Source: JAHZFN01 sp965149945
Lineage (GTDB): Bacteria; Bacillota; Dehalobacteriia; UBA4068; UBA4997
NCBI GenBank assembly: GCA_965149945.1
Contig: CBCTTQ010000024.1
Location: 1-31,437, forward strand
Direction of reading: 5' to 3'
DNA: 31,437 nt
In this document: piece by piece, positions 1 through 8,006 of the stretch
Layout of the letters: each line of letters begins with the position of its first letter
Position numbering within the stretch: the stretch's first letter is position 1
The notes under the pieces: model-generated
What the model saw: the letters and a program-made list of their open reading frames with translations, nothing else
Database searches by the model: none
Told to the model about the DNA's origin: nothing
Program-made: the position numbers and the translations under genes

Positions 1-91
1 CATACAAATAGTTAAAAAGCGCGGAACGAGCGCCGCCGATATGCAGCGGCCCCGTAGGACTGGGCGCGAAACGAACTCTGACTTTTTCCAT
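1..91 (-). CDS. gltX: Glutamyl-tRNA synthetase, N-terminal fragment (runs off left edge)
   Basis: The reverse strand from base 91 opens with ATG and reads through 30 codons to the window edge without a stop. The peptide begins MEKVRVRFAPSPTGPLHIGG, the Rossmann-fold start of class I glutamyl-tRNA synthetases, which charge tRNA-Glu. HIGG is the HIGH-type ATP-binding signature and FAPSPTG is diagnostic of the GluRS/GlnRS group. A Shine-Dalgarno GGAGGG (complement of 100-105) lies 8 bases before the start, and a good promoter lies about 140 bases upstream. The gene is divergent from the aromatic cluster. A GluRS that also charges tRNA-Gln cannot be separated from a discriminating one on this fragment. 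Confidence 0.95.
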   Translation of the reverse strand, partial: MEKVRVRFAPSPTGPLHIGGARSALFNYLY

Positions 92-230
92 ATTGGAATC
101 CCTCCGTTTATTCAGAAAATTTCCCGCCGCGGCTCAAAGCGACCGTCAGACGAGACTTCTCTCAACACAATACTTTTTCTGTTTGCTTTCCGCCGAACTT
201 CCGGCAAAATGCTATACAAACTTAATTTCT

Positions 231-259
231 ATTATATCATTCTTTTATGGTTTTCTCAA
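231..259 (-). promoter_or_regulatory. Promoter for gltX
   Basis: On the reverse strand, TTGAGA (complement of 254-259) and TATAAT (complement of 231-236) are separated by exactly 17 bases, a near-consensus housekeeping sigma promoter. It reads toward gltX and predicts a 5' leader of about 130 bases. Confidence 0.75.
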
Positions 260-453
260 TAAAAAATCAAGGATTTTTCCCAAAAGGAAGCAGGCGCTTT
301 TCCCAAAGAAGGAAGCTTTGTAAGCCAACGGTCTCGCTTCCCTCCTTTTGTAACAGCGACAAAAATATGATTATTTTCGCAAAGAACAGATTTTTGATTG
401 TTCTTCATTCGCTGTCATTATCGTAAGAATTGTCTGAAAAAACGAAACATTGC

Positions 454-482
454 TGGACAAGGTTCCACCGGAGTGCTATAAT
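454..482 (+). promoter_or_regulatory. Promoter for pheA / aromatic cluster
   Basis: TGGACA at 454-459 and TATAAT at 477-482 are separated by 17 bases, and TGC directly before the -10 box makes it an extended -10 element. Transcription would start near 489, leaving a leader of under 40 bases. That is too short for a T-box or peptide-type attenuator ahead of pheA. Confidence 0.8.
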
Positions 483-526
483 GAGAATTAAGATTAAAAA
501 GAATTCGCCAGAAAGGAGGAGCAACC

Positions 527-1606
527 ATGAATCAGCTGGAAACAGCCAGAGCAACCATCAACGCCATCGACGCCAAAATGGCGGATCTTTTTGTGCAAAG
601 AATGGCCGCCGTGGCAGATGTCGCGGCTTATAAAGCCACCCATCAGTTACCTGTGCTGGATTCTGGCCGTGAAGCGGAAGTGCTGGCAAAAAATACAGCC
701 AGACTGGACGATACCAATCACGCTCCTCTGAAACCTTACTATACCCAATTTTTGCAAAATGTAATGGATCTCTCCAAAGCTTGGCAGAGGGCCGCCTTAC
801 ACAAAGACTCCGTTGGTTACCAGGGAACCGAGGGGGCTTTTTCCTATATCGCGGCGAAAAAAATCTACCCCAACGCGAAAATGACCGCCTATCCTTGTTT
901 CGAAGATGTTTTCAACGGAGTAGAACAAGGCGAAGTGGCTTTCGGAATCATTCCTTTTGAAAATTCTTATACGGGAGAAGTAGGCGAAATTCTTGATCTG
1001 CTTTTGTCCCATGAACTGCACATCGTGGACTCCTTTGATCTGTCGGTGAGTCAAAATTTGCTGGGCGTAAAAGGGGCTTCTCTGTCCGATATCACCGCTG
1101 TATACTCCCATCAGCAGGCATTGAGTCAATGCCATGACTATCTGAACCGCTATCCCTGGCAAGTTGTACCCTATTCCAATACTGCCCTGGCAGCAAAATA
1201 CGTCGCCGCCAAAGGTGACAAATCCAAAGCCGCCATCGCCAGCCTGGAAACCGCGGAATTATTTGGTTTGGACATTTTGGCAAAAGATATCAACACCAGC
1301 GCCCAAAATACTACACGATTTATGGTGATTTCCAAAGAAGAAAACTTCAGCGGAAATCGATTTAACATGCTCTTTACCGTTGGTCACGAAGCGGGCCAGC
1401 TGGCAAAGGTAATGCGTATTTTTGGTGATTTTGGTTATAATCTGGAAAGTATCAAATCCAGACCCATGCGAAATTTGCCGTGGCAATATTATTTTTATGC
1501 GGAGATCATCGGAGACCTGAAGGATCAACAGACTAAAGAACTTCTCTCCAATTTAAGGGAGACTTGTAATTTATTGAAAATCCTTGGTTCTTACACCATT
1601 CGTTGA
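527..1606 (+). CDS. pheA: Bifunctional chorismate mutase / prephenate dehydratase (P-protein)
   Basis: This 359-residue protein converts chorismate to prephenate and then to phenylpyruvate, the phenylalanine branch. Residues 1-90 are an AroQ-type all-helical chorismate mutase. By alignment with the E. coli P-protein the active-site residues R8, R25, K36, D45, R48, E49, S83 and Q87 are all present. Residues about 96-270 are the prephenate dehydratase domain with the T263-R264-F265 motif. The last 85 or so residues are an ACT domain with a SIKSRP variant of the ESRP phenylalanine-binding motif, so feedback inhibition by Phe is expected. An AAAGGAGGA ribosome binding site ends 7 bases before the ATG. 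The gene is first in the cluster, but a strong terminator follows it. An overlapping frame starting at 430 is not supported. Confidence 0.97.
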   Translation: MNQLETARATINAIDAKMADLFVQRMAAVADVAAYKATHQLPVLDSGREAEVLAKNTARLDDTNHAPLKPYYTQFLQNVMDLSKAWQRAALHKDSVGYQGTEGAFSYIAAKKIYPNAKMTAYPCFEDVFNGVEQGEVAFGIIPFENSYTGEVGEILDLLLSHELHIVDSFDLSVSQNLLGVKGASLSDITAVYSHQQALSQCHDYLNRYPWQVVPYSNTALAAKYVAAKGDKSKAAIASLETAELFGLDILAKDINTSAQNTTRFMVISKEENFSGNRFNMLFTVGHEAGQLAKVMRIFGDFGYNLESIKSRPMRNLPWQYYFYAEIIGDLKDQQTKELLSNLRETCNLLKILGSYTIR

Positions 1607-1628
1607 TTTATTTTGATCGGATACGCAT

Positions 1629-1661
1629 AGAACAGTTGCCGGCAGCAACTGTTCTTTTTTT
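1629..1661 (+). terminator. Intrinsic terminator between pheA and aroB
   Basis: AGAACAGTTGC at 1629-1639 pairs perfectly with GCAACTGTTCT at 1645-1655 around the loop CGGCA, followed by a run of seven T. It lies 23 bases after the pheA stop and about 40 bases before aroB, so it either ends a pheA-only transcript or limits read-through into the rest of the cluster. Confidence 0.9.
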
Positions 1662-1703
1662 CTGCGTACTCTCCTCCGAAAAACATCACAGAAAGGCATG
1701 CTT

Positions 1704-2717
1704 ATGAAAACATTACAGGTACAAATTCCTCAACACACTTATCCTATTTATCTGGAAGACGGGCTTTTGAACAAAATCGGCGCTTTGGCCGACCTAAACC
1801 GCAAAGTACTGATCGTCACAGACGACGGCGTCCCCGCCGTCTACGCAGAAACAGTCGCCGCGCAATGTCAAACCGCCCGCATCGAACGATTGCCCCAAGG
1901 AGAAACCGCCAAAAGTTTCGAGGGACTGGAGCAAATTCTTTCCACACTGCTGACACAAAACTTCAGTCGAAAAGATCTGGTTATCGCTGTAGGCGGCGGA
2001 GTTATAGGGGATCTGGCGGGCTTTGCCGCTGCTGTCTATATGCGAGGAATTGATTTCATCAATATCCCCACCACCACCCTTTCCCAAATCGACAGCAGCA
2101 TCGGCGGTAAAACCGCCATCAATTTGCGAGGCGTCAAAAACATCGTCGGCGCCTTCCATCAGCCCAAAGCAGTGTTTATCGACCCGCAAACTTTGGGCAC
2201 CCTGACGCCCCGCCATTATCGCAACGGACTGGCAGAAGCCGTTAAAGCCGGCATGATTGGTGACGCGGATCTTTTTACCGAATTTGAGCGACTGACCCCG
2301 ACGGAAATCCATACCCACATCGACGCGATCATCTTGGCGGCGCTGCGAGTGAAAAAACTCATTGTGGAGGCAGATGAAAAAGAAACAGGATGTCGCAAAC
2401 TGTTGAACTTCGGCCATACATTGGGTCACGGCATCGAAAGTCTCTATAACCTATCTCAACTGTACCATGGAGAAGCCGTAGCGGTGGGCATGATGATGGT
2501 CACTCAGGATAAATCAATTCGACAGCGACTGGCAAAAGTATTGGAAAAATTACAATTGCCCACCACAGTTCCCTATAATCCGGAACAATTGTTTGAAATA
2601 GTCAGCCATGATAAGAAAGCCGCCGGCGGCGCCATTGACTTGATTCTCGTCAATGAAATCGGCAAAGGGGAACAAAAAACCATTCCTCTGGCGGAAATCA
2701 GGAGGTATCTATCATGA
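1704..2717 (+). CDS. aroB: 3-dehydroquinate synthase
   Basis: This enzyme turns DAHP into 3-dehydroquinate, the second shikimate step, using NAD and a divalent metal. The NAD-binding VGGGVIGDLAGF and the IPTTTLSQIDSSIGGKT active-site stretch are intact. The three metal ligands are visible as E178 (GLAEAV), H238 (FGHTLGH) and H255 (LYHGEA). The start at 1704 (MKTLQ) is preferred because GAAAGG at 1691-1696 lies 7 bases before it. An ATG at 1698 sits only one base from that site. At 337 residues it is a little shorter than the usual 350-360. Its stop overlaps the aroC start as ATGA, so the two are translationally coupled. Confidence 0.96.
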   Translation: MKTLQVQIPQHTYPIYLEDGLLNKIGALADLNRKVLIVTDDGVPAVYAETVAAQCQTARIERLPQGETAKSFEGLEQILSTLLTQNFSRKDLVIAVGGGVIGDLAGFAAAVYMRGIDFINIPTTTLSQIDSSIGGKTAINLRGVKNIVGAFHQPKAVFIDPQTLGTLTPRHYRNGLAEAVKAGMIGDADLFTEFERLTPTEIHTHIDAIILAALRVKKLIVEADEKETGCRKLLNFGHTLGHGIESLYNLSQLYHGEAVAVGMMMVTQDKSIRQRLAKVLEKLQLPTTVPYNPEQLFEIVSHDKKAAGGAIDLILVNEIGKGEQKTIPLAEIRRYLS

Positions 2718-3823
2718 AAAACACCTTCGGCAATTCCCTTACCATTACCCTGTTCGGAGAATCCCACGGTCCTGCTATCGGCTGTGTTTTAGACGGGCTG
2801 GCGGCGGGGATTCCCCTGGATTTAGATGCCATTCAAGAACAATTGGATTTACGCAAACCCCGCGGCAAAATTTCCACCGCCCGCAAAGAAAGCGACCGAT
2901 TTCAAATTCTCAGCGGTTTTTTCAACGGCCATACCACAGGCACCCCGTTGACGCTGCTCATTCCAAACAGTGCGCAGCACAGCAAAGACTACGAAAAAAC
3001 CAAACTGCTGCTGCGTCCTTCTCACGCAGATTTTACCGCCTTTGAAAAATACCACGGGTTTCAAGACTATCGAGGCGGCGGTCATTTTTCCGGCCGCCTG
3101 ACAGCGCCCATTGTAGCGGCAGGCGCCGTTTGCCTCCAAATTCTCCAAGAGAAAGGAATCCGCGTCGCCACTCATATCGCGGAGTTGGGCGATCTGCGGG
3201 ATGAGTCATTGGCAGTCACGGAAACCGCCATCGCCCAACAAATGGCAAAATTGCGGGGACGTTATTTTCCAACCTTTGACGCGGCTCAAGGAGAAAAAAT
3301 GATTGCACTGATTGAAACCGCCAAAGAAGAAAAAGATTCCGTCGGCGGCATCCTGGAAACAGTCGTCATCGGCTTGCCTACCGGGTTGGGAGAGCCTTTC
3401 TTTGATTCTGTGGAAAGTATTTTGGCTCATCTGTATTTCAGTATCCCCGGCGTCAAAGGAGTGGAATTCGGATTAGGATTTGCTTTTTCCCAAAAACGCG
3501 GCAGTACCGCCAACGACGAATTTTACTATGATGAGACAGCGGAAAAAATCCGCACTGTTACCAACCACAACGGCGGAATCAACGGCGGCATCACCAACGG
3601 CATGCCTCTCATCGCCCGACTGGCTGTTAAACCCACTCCCTCCATTTACCGCTCCCAAAAAACAGTAAACTATCAAACCAAAGAAAATACAACCCTGGAA
3701 ATTGAAGGGCGGCATGATCCCGCCATCATCCATCGAGCCAGAGTGGTGGCAGACAGCATGACCGCCATCGGACTGCTGGATCTTTTTCTCAGCCGCCAAG
3801 GAACGGAAAGCATAAAAGACTGA
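2714..3823 (+). CDS. aroC: Chorismate synthase
   Basis: This 369-residue enzyme eliminates phosphate from EPSP to make chorismate and needs reduced FMN. Seen directly: the GESHG motif at residues 15-19, RPSHADFTAFEKYHG with the adjoining DYRGGGHFSGR stretch (a His/Arg-rich FMN and substrate region), NGGINGGITNGMP, and the C-terminal ADSMTAIGL. Family signatures are intact, although the usual RPGHAD reads RPSHAD. AGGAGG at 2700-2705, inside the end of aroB, serves as ribosome binding site, and the ATG overlaps the aroB stop. An 80-base gap with no clear hairpin or promoter separates it from aroE-aroK. Confidence 0.97.
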   Translation: MKNTFGNSLTITLFGESHGPAIGCVLDGLAAGIPLDLDAIQEQLDLRKPRGKISTARKESDRFQILSGFFNGHTTGTPLTLLIPNSAQHSKDYEKTKLLLRPSHADFTAFEKYHGFQDYRGGGHFSGRLTAPIVAAGAVCLQILQEKGIRVATHIAELGDLRDESLAVTETAIAQQMAKLRGRYFPTFDAAQGEKMIALIETAKEEKDSVGGILETVVIGLPTGLGEPFFDSVESILAHLYFSIPGVKGVEFGLGFAFSQKRGSTANDEFYYDETAEKIRTVTNHNGGINGGITNGMPLIARLAVKPTPSIYRSQKTVNYQTKENTTLEIEGRHDPAIIHRARVVADSMTAIGLLDLFLSRQGTESIKD

Positions 3824-3903
3824 ACAAAAAAAATTCGGGTTCAAAACCGATTTCTTCCTAACTTCTATAACGAAAACACAAAAAAATAAGTGAGGTGCAA
3901 TCT

Positions 3904-5142
3904 ATGTACGGATTAATCGGAGAAAAATTAGGACACAGTTTTTCCAAAGAAATTCATAATCAATTGGCAGATTATGATTATCAGCTGATTGAACTGAGCG
4001 CTGAGGAATTCCCCCGATTTATGGAAGCAAAGGAATTTGACGGCATCAATGTCACCATCCCTTACAAAGAAGCCGTGATTCCTTATTTGGATCAACTGGA
4101 CAAAAGCGCCGAAGCCATTGGTTCCGTCAACACCGTTGTCAATCAAAACGGCAAACTGATCGGCTATAACACCGATTTTGACGGGCTCCTGTATCTGCTG
4201 GAAGTCAATAACATGGAAATCCACGGCAAAACCGTCATGATCCTGGGAACCGGCGGCACCTCCAAAACCATCACCGCCATCTGTCGTGAATTGGGTGCCT
4301 CACAGGTTTATAAAGTCAGTCGCGGCGGCGGCATTTACTTTAATTATGAACAGGCGGAAGAATTGGACGATGTACAGGTTATTTTCAACGCCACCCCCCG
4401 CGGCATGTACCCAAACAACTACGAGCGCCCCTTTAACACCAGTTTCTATCCCAATTTAGAATCCGTGATCGATGTAGTCTACAACCCCCTCAACACCTCA
4501 ATGGTGCTGATGTCGCTGGCCCAAGGGCTGAACGCCGTAGGAGGTTTGGAAATGCTGGTGGCTCAGGCAAAACGAGCGGCGGAACTGTTCACCGGCGCCG
4601 TCATTCCAGACCGTCGCAATCAGGAAATCTACCTGAACCTTTGCCGGGAAATGCAAAATATCGTCTTTACCGGAATGCCCGGCTGCGGCAAAACAACATT
4701 AGGCAAACAAGTGGCGGAACAACTGCACCGCCCCTTTGTAGATATTGATGAAGAAATTGTCAAAACCGCAGGGAAATCCATTCCCGAAATTTTTGAGCAG
4801 GATGGGGAAGATGCTTTCCGAAAAACAGAAAAAGAACTAATCCGCAAATTCGCCGCCCAACACGGTCAAGTCATCGCGCCCGGCGGCGGCATCGTCAAAG
4901 ATTTCTCCAACATTCAAGCGCTGCAGCAAAACGGCATGTTACTTTTTATCGACCGTCCCTTAGAATTGCTGACCGCCAGTGAGGATCGACCGTTGGCACG
5001 CAGCAAAGAAGCCATTGAAAAACTGCATCAAGAACGGTATCACATTTACGACCGTTATTGTGACGGCAAAATTGTCAATAACAGCACTTTAAACCGAGCA
5101 TTATCTGAAATAATGACTCTGATCAAAGGAGGCGGCCAATGA
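3904..5142 (+). CDS. aroE/aroK: Bifunctional shikimate dehydrogenase / shikimate kinase fusion
   Basis: One 412-residue polypeptide carries two successive shikimate steps. Residues 1 to about 248 are shikimate dehydrogenase. NVTIPYK ends in catalytic K55, GYNTDFDG contains D91, and GTGGTSKT is the NADP-binding turn. Shikimate kinase starts at once at about residue 250. Its Walker A is GMPGCGKTT (257-265), followed by VDIDEEI for Mg and shikimate binding and the PGGGIV loop. There is almost no linker. The start is ATG 3904, with GAGGTG at 3892-3897 spaced 6 bases; an in-frame GTG at 3895 overlaps that site and is unlikely. The stop overlaps aroQ as ATGA. The fungal AROM protein also joins these activities, but in the opposite order and with other domains. 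Confidence 0.96.
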   Translation: MYGLIGEKLGHSFSKEIHNQLADYDYQLIELSAEEFPRFMEAKEFDGINVTIPYKEAVIPYLDQLDKSAEAIGSVNTVVNQNGKLIGYNTDFDGLLYLLEVNNMEIHGKTVMILGTGGTSKTITAICRELGASQVYKVSRGGGIYFNYEQAEELDDVQVIFNATPRGMYPNNYERPFNTSFYPNLESVIDVVYNPLNTSMVLMSLAQGLNAVGGLEMLVAQAKRAAELFTGAVIPDRRNQEIYLNLCREMQNIVFTGMPGCGKTTLGKQVAEQLHRPFVDIDEEIVKTAGKSIPEIFEQDGEDAFRKTEKELIRKFAAQHGQVIAPGGGIVKDFSNIQALQQNGMLLFIDRPLELLTASEDRPLARSKEAIEKLHQERYHIYDRYCDGKIVNNSTLNRALSEIMTLIKGGGQ

Positions 5143-5588
5143 ATCTGTTAGTCATCAACGGTCCCAATTTGAATATGTTGGGTATTCGAGAACCGGAAAT
5201 TTACGGCAGTACCACCTATGCTGACCTGGTGAGCATGATTGAAGAATTCTGTGCCGCCAAAGGAATCAGCGTCAAAGTTTTTCAAAGCAATGATGAAGGC
5301 GCCATCGTAGATGAGATCCAAAACGCCTACCGTACATTTGACGGTATCGTCATTAATCCCGCCGCCTACACCCATACCAGCATCGCCATTTTAGACGCTC
5401 TGAAAAGTGTCGCGCTGCCGGCGGTAGAAGTACATATCTCCGACGTAACACAACGAGAACCTTTCCGTCAGATTTCCTACGCCGGGATGGCTTGCTTCGG
5501 TCATATCATCGGCGAAGGATTAGACGGATACAAAACCGCTATCAACATGCTGGAAGAAAGATTGTGCCGTCCACAAGAAAAAGATTAA
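5139..5588 (+). CDS. aroQ: Type II 3-dehydroquinate dehydratase
   Basis: This small dodecameric-type enzyme (149 residues) dehydrates 3-dehydroquinate to 3-dehydroshikimate. NGPNLNMLGIREPEIYGSTT near the N-terminus holds the expected flexible-loop Arg and catalytic Tyr of the family. NPAAYTHTSIAI and VHISDVTQREPFR carry the substrate-binding Asn/His and the second His/Arg cluster. AAAGGAGG at 5127-5134 precedes the ATG, which overlaps the aroE-aroK stop. No type I (AroD) enzyme is seen in the window, so this completes the pathway. Confidence 0.97.
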   Translation: MNLLVINGPNLNMLGIREPEIYGSTTYADLVSMIEEFCAAKGISVKVFQSNDEGAIVDEIQNAYRTFDGIVINPAAYTHTSIAILDALKSVALPAVEVHISDVTQREPFRQISYAGMACFGHIIGEGLDGYKTAINMLEERLCRPQEKD

Positions 5589-5645
5589 AAAAATGATTTT
5601 GAGTTCCGAAAAAAATAAAATAGGATAAAAGGAGATTACGAAAAA

Positions 5646-6668
5646 ATGATTATCACACTGAAACAAAACGCAACACAAGTAGAAGTACAACGCCTGGTGG
5701 ATTATATTGAAGACAAAGGATTGAAAACCCAACTGATCGTCGGGGAAAACCAAACCGTACTGGGCATGATCGGTGACACTACTGTTATGGATGAAGTGGT
5801 GCTGCGAGGGATCAAATGCGTACAGGAAATCACCCGCATCTCCACACCGTATAAAAAAGTAAACCGTGCGTTCCACCCGGAAGATACTGTCATCAAAGTA
5901 GGCGATTACAAAATCGGCGGCAGCGAAAAAATTGTCATGATCGGCGGCCCCTGCTCCGTGGAAGACGATGACTCCTTCATGATCAGCGCCCAAGGAGTCA
6001 AAGACGCCGGCGGCAACATGCTGCGAGGAGGCGCATTCAAACCCCGCACCTCCCCTTATGCTTTCCAGGGACGCGGTTCCGAAGGCATTCATACCCTTTG
6101 CAACGCCCGAAAAAAACTGAACATGCCCATCGTCACCGAATTGATGAACGCCAACCGCATTCAGGAATTCTTGGATCATAATGTAGACATCATCCAAGTA
6201 GGCGCCCGCAACATGCAAAATTTCGACCTGTTGAAAGAACTGGGCAAAATCAAAACTCCTATTTTGCTGAAACGAGGGCTGGCCAATACCATCGAAGAAT
6301 GGCTGATGAGCGCCGAATATATTCTGGCAGGCGGCAACCCCAATGTCATTCTCTGTGAAAGAGGGATTCGTACCTTCGAAAAATACACCAGAAACACATT
6401 GGACCTCAGTGTAATTCCCATCGTGAAACAAAAAACCCATCTGCCCATCATTATTGACCCCAGCCATGCGACCGGCGATTGGAAGCTGGTAGAAGCCATG
6501 AGCCTGGCGGCCATTGCGGCCGGCGCCGACGGCTTGATCGTCGAAGTCCATCATGACCCCGTCAATGCGTGGTCTGACGGAGCTCAGTGCCTGACCCCCG
6601 CCAAATACAAAACCATGATCGACAAATCCCGCGCCATCGCCAAAGTCATCGGCAGAGATATTTATTAA
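5646..6668 (+). CDS. aroF: 3-deoxy-7-phosphoheptulonate (DAHP) synthase, type I-beta
   Basis: This enzyme condenses PEP and erythrose-4-phosphate, the first committed step of the pathway. Residues 1 to about 75 form the ferredoxin-like regulatory domain typical of the Thermotoga-type I-beta enzymes, where Tyr or Phe exerts feedback control; the effector is not readable here. The barrel follows, with GGPCSVE (metal-ligand C103), RGGAFKPRTSPYAFQG for phosphate binding, and DPSHATG with D271 and H274. The length of 340 residues is normal. AAAAGGAGA at 5627-5635 is the ribosome binding site. In most operons the first-step enzyme is promoter-proximal; here it lies fifth in the post-pheA block. Confidence 0.97.
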   Translation: MIITLKQNATQVEVQRLVDYIEDKGLKTQLIVGENQTVLGMIGDTTVMDEVVLRGIKCVQEITRISTPYKKVNRAFHPEDTVIKVGDYKIGGSEKIVMIGGPCSVEDDDSFMISAQGVKDAGGNMLRGGAFKPRTSPYAFQGRGSEGIHTLCNARKKLNMPIVTELMNANRIQEFLDHNVDIIQVGARNMQNFDLLKELGKIKTPILLKRGLANTIEEWLMSAEYILAGGNPNVILCERGIRTFEKYTRNTLDLSVIPIVKQKTHLPIIIDPSHATGDWKLVEAMSLAAIAAGADGLIVEVHHDPVNAWSDGAQCLTPAKYKTMIDKSRAIAKVIGRDIY

Positions 6669-6691
6669 ACCCTCCCAAAGAAAGGATCCTC

Positions 6692-8002
6692 ATGAATCAG
6701 ACAATCAACGCGGAAATTTTCCCGGGCATCTGCTCCGGAGAAATATCCATCCCCCCTTCCAAAAGTTTTTCCCATCGCGCGATTCTTTGCGCCGCTCTGG
6801 CTCAGGGAGAAAGCCATATCAGCAATGTCGCTTTTTCCGAAGATATTCGCGCTACCATCGCCTGCGTCAAACAACTGGGAGCACAAGTTCAAAAAGTCGA
6901 CGATACCCTGATCATCAACGGCGTGGGATTCCGCTCTGTCATTGAGCGGTCTGTCACCGAACATATGATCATCGACTGTAATGAGTCCGGCTCTACTCTG
7001 CGCTTTTTGATCCCCGTCTTTGCCCTTTCGGAAAAGCACTGTCGCTTCACCGGCAAGGGACGTTTGATGAAGCGTCCCCAGGAAATTTATGCCCGCATCT
7101 TCGCTGACCAAAAAAAGAAATTTCTCATTTCAGAGCAATATGTCGAAACATTTGAATCTTTGGAAGCAGGCATTTTCAACGTAAACGGCAACATCAGCTC
7201 ACAATTTATCAGCGGCCTGCTCTTCGCCCTGCCTTTATTGGACGGAGATTCTCTAATCAAAATTGAGCCGCCCTTTGCTTCTCGTTCCTATGTCAATCTG
7301 ACATTGGAAATGCTGCGGCAATTCGGTATCGAAACCGTTTGGCTCAATGATTATGCCCTGATGGTCAAAGGCAATCAAACTTACCGACCTCAAAACTATC
7401 GAGTAGAAGGAGACTATTCTCAACTGGCGTTTTTTGCGGTGCTGGCCGCTGTCAACCATGACCTGACATTAACTGATGTTAACCCTATCAGTCGCCAGGG
7501 AGACCGCGCGATTCTTGACATTCTGAAAGAATTCGGCGCGTCGGTGCGCCCCGTCCGCAACGGCTGGCATATTCAACACACTCCGCTCTCCGCCCACGCC
7601 ATCAATCTGGAAGATTGTCCCGATCTGGGCCCCGTTTTAATGGTGCTGGCAGCCCTCGCTACAGGTACCACCGTTATCCATAACGCGGGACGGCTGCGTC
7701 TGAAAGAATCTGACCGTATCGCCGCCATGGAAACAGAGCTGCGAAAAGTGGGCGTGAAAATCTCCTCCACCTCAAACACCGTCACCATCCAAGGAGGTCT
7801 GCGGCAAACGGAACCGCCCCTTTTCGACGGTCATAACGATCATCGAGTGGTGATGAGTCTGGCAGTGCTGGCCTCTGTATTAAACGGTCCCAGTCTCATC
7901 CGAGGCGCCGATGCCATCAACAAATCCTATCCCGGATTTTTTGATGATTTACGCCGTTTGGGCATTTCCGCAGACTACCCGATGCAATCCAAAAGGAAGT
8001 GA
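6692..8002 (+). CDS. aroA: 3-phosphoshikimate 1-carboxyvinyltransferase (EPSP synthase)
   Basis: This enzyme transfers enolpyruvyl from PEP to shikimate-3-phosphate. It has 436 residues. IPPSKSFSHRA (K24, R29) opens the first domain, CNESGSTLRFL is the PEP-site loop, LKESDR and HNDHRVVMSLAVLA are the second-domain signatures, and INKSYPGFF closes it. The ATG at 6692 has AAAGAAAGGA a few bases upstream. A longer in-frame extension back into aroF is unsupported, because the protein signature starts here. It is followed after 4 bases by tyrA, whose ribosome binding site lies inside the aroA end. Confidence 0.96.
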   Translation: MNQTINAEIFPGICSGEISIPPSKSFSHRAILCAALAQGESHISNVAFSEDIRATIACVKQLGAQVQKVDDTLIINGVGFRSVIERSVTEHMIIDCNESGSTLRFLIPVFALSEKHCRFTGKGRLMKRPQEIYARIFADQKKKFLISEQYVETFESLEAGIFNVNGNISSQFISGLLFALPLLDGDSLIKIEPPFASRSYVNLTLEMLRQFGIETVWLNDYALMVKGNQTYRPQNYRVEGDYSQLAFFAVLAAVNHDLTLTDVNPISRQGDRAILDILKEFGASVRPVRNGWHIQHTPLSAHAINLEDCPDLGPVLMVLAALATGTTVIHNAGRLRLKESDRIAAMETELRKVGVKISSTSNTVTIQGGLRQTEPPLFDGHNDHRVVMSLAVLASVLNGPSLIRGADAINKSYPGFFDDLRRLGISADYPMQSKRK

Positions 8003-8006
8003 ATCC

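Larger units (their letters stand above)
92..526. other. Intergenic region between divergent gltX and pheA
   Basis: This 435-base AT-rich stretch carries the two divergent promoters listed separately, the roughly 130-base 5' leader of gltX, and the short pheA leader. Between them are weak inverted repeats: CAAAAGGA at 281-288 with TCCTTTTG at 343-350, and CAAAG at 304-308 with CTTTG at 316-320. I see no T-box sequence, no tRNA-like fold and no convincing small gene. Short open frames here have no ribosome binding site and overlap the gltX start on the other strand. Confidence 0.6.

Noticed and set aside
41..323. Two overlapping plus-strand open frames of about 75 codons at the left edge
   Set aside because: They lie antisense to the gltX start and its leader, have no ribosome binding site and no recognisable sequence.
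483..526. T-box or amino-acid attenuator ahead of pheA
   Set aside because: The leader between the predicted start site and pheA is under 40 bases, too short, and no T-box sequence or terminator is present there.
5520..6554. A 344-codon minus-strand open frame opposite aroF
   Set aside because: It is an antisense shadow of the well-supported aroF codon pattern, with no start signals and low-complexity Phe/Gly/His-rich translation.
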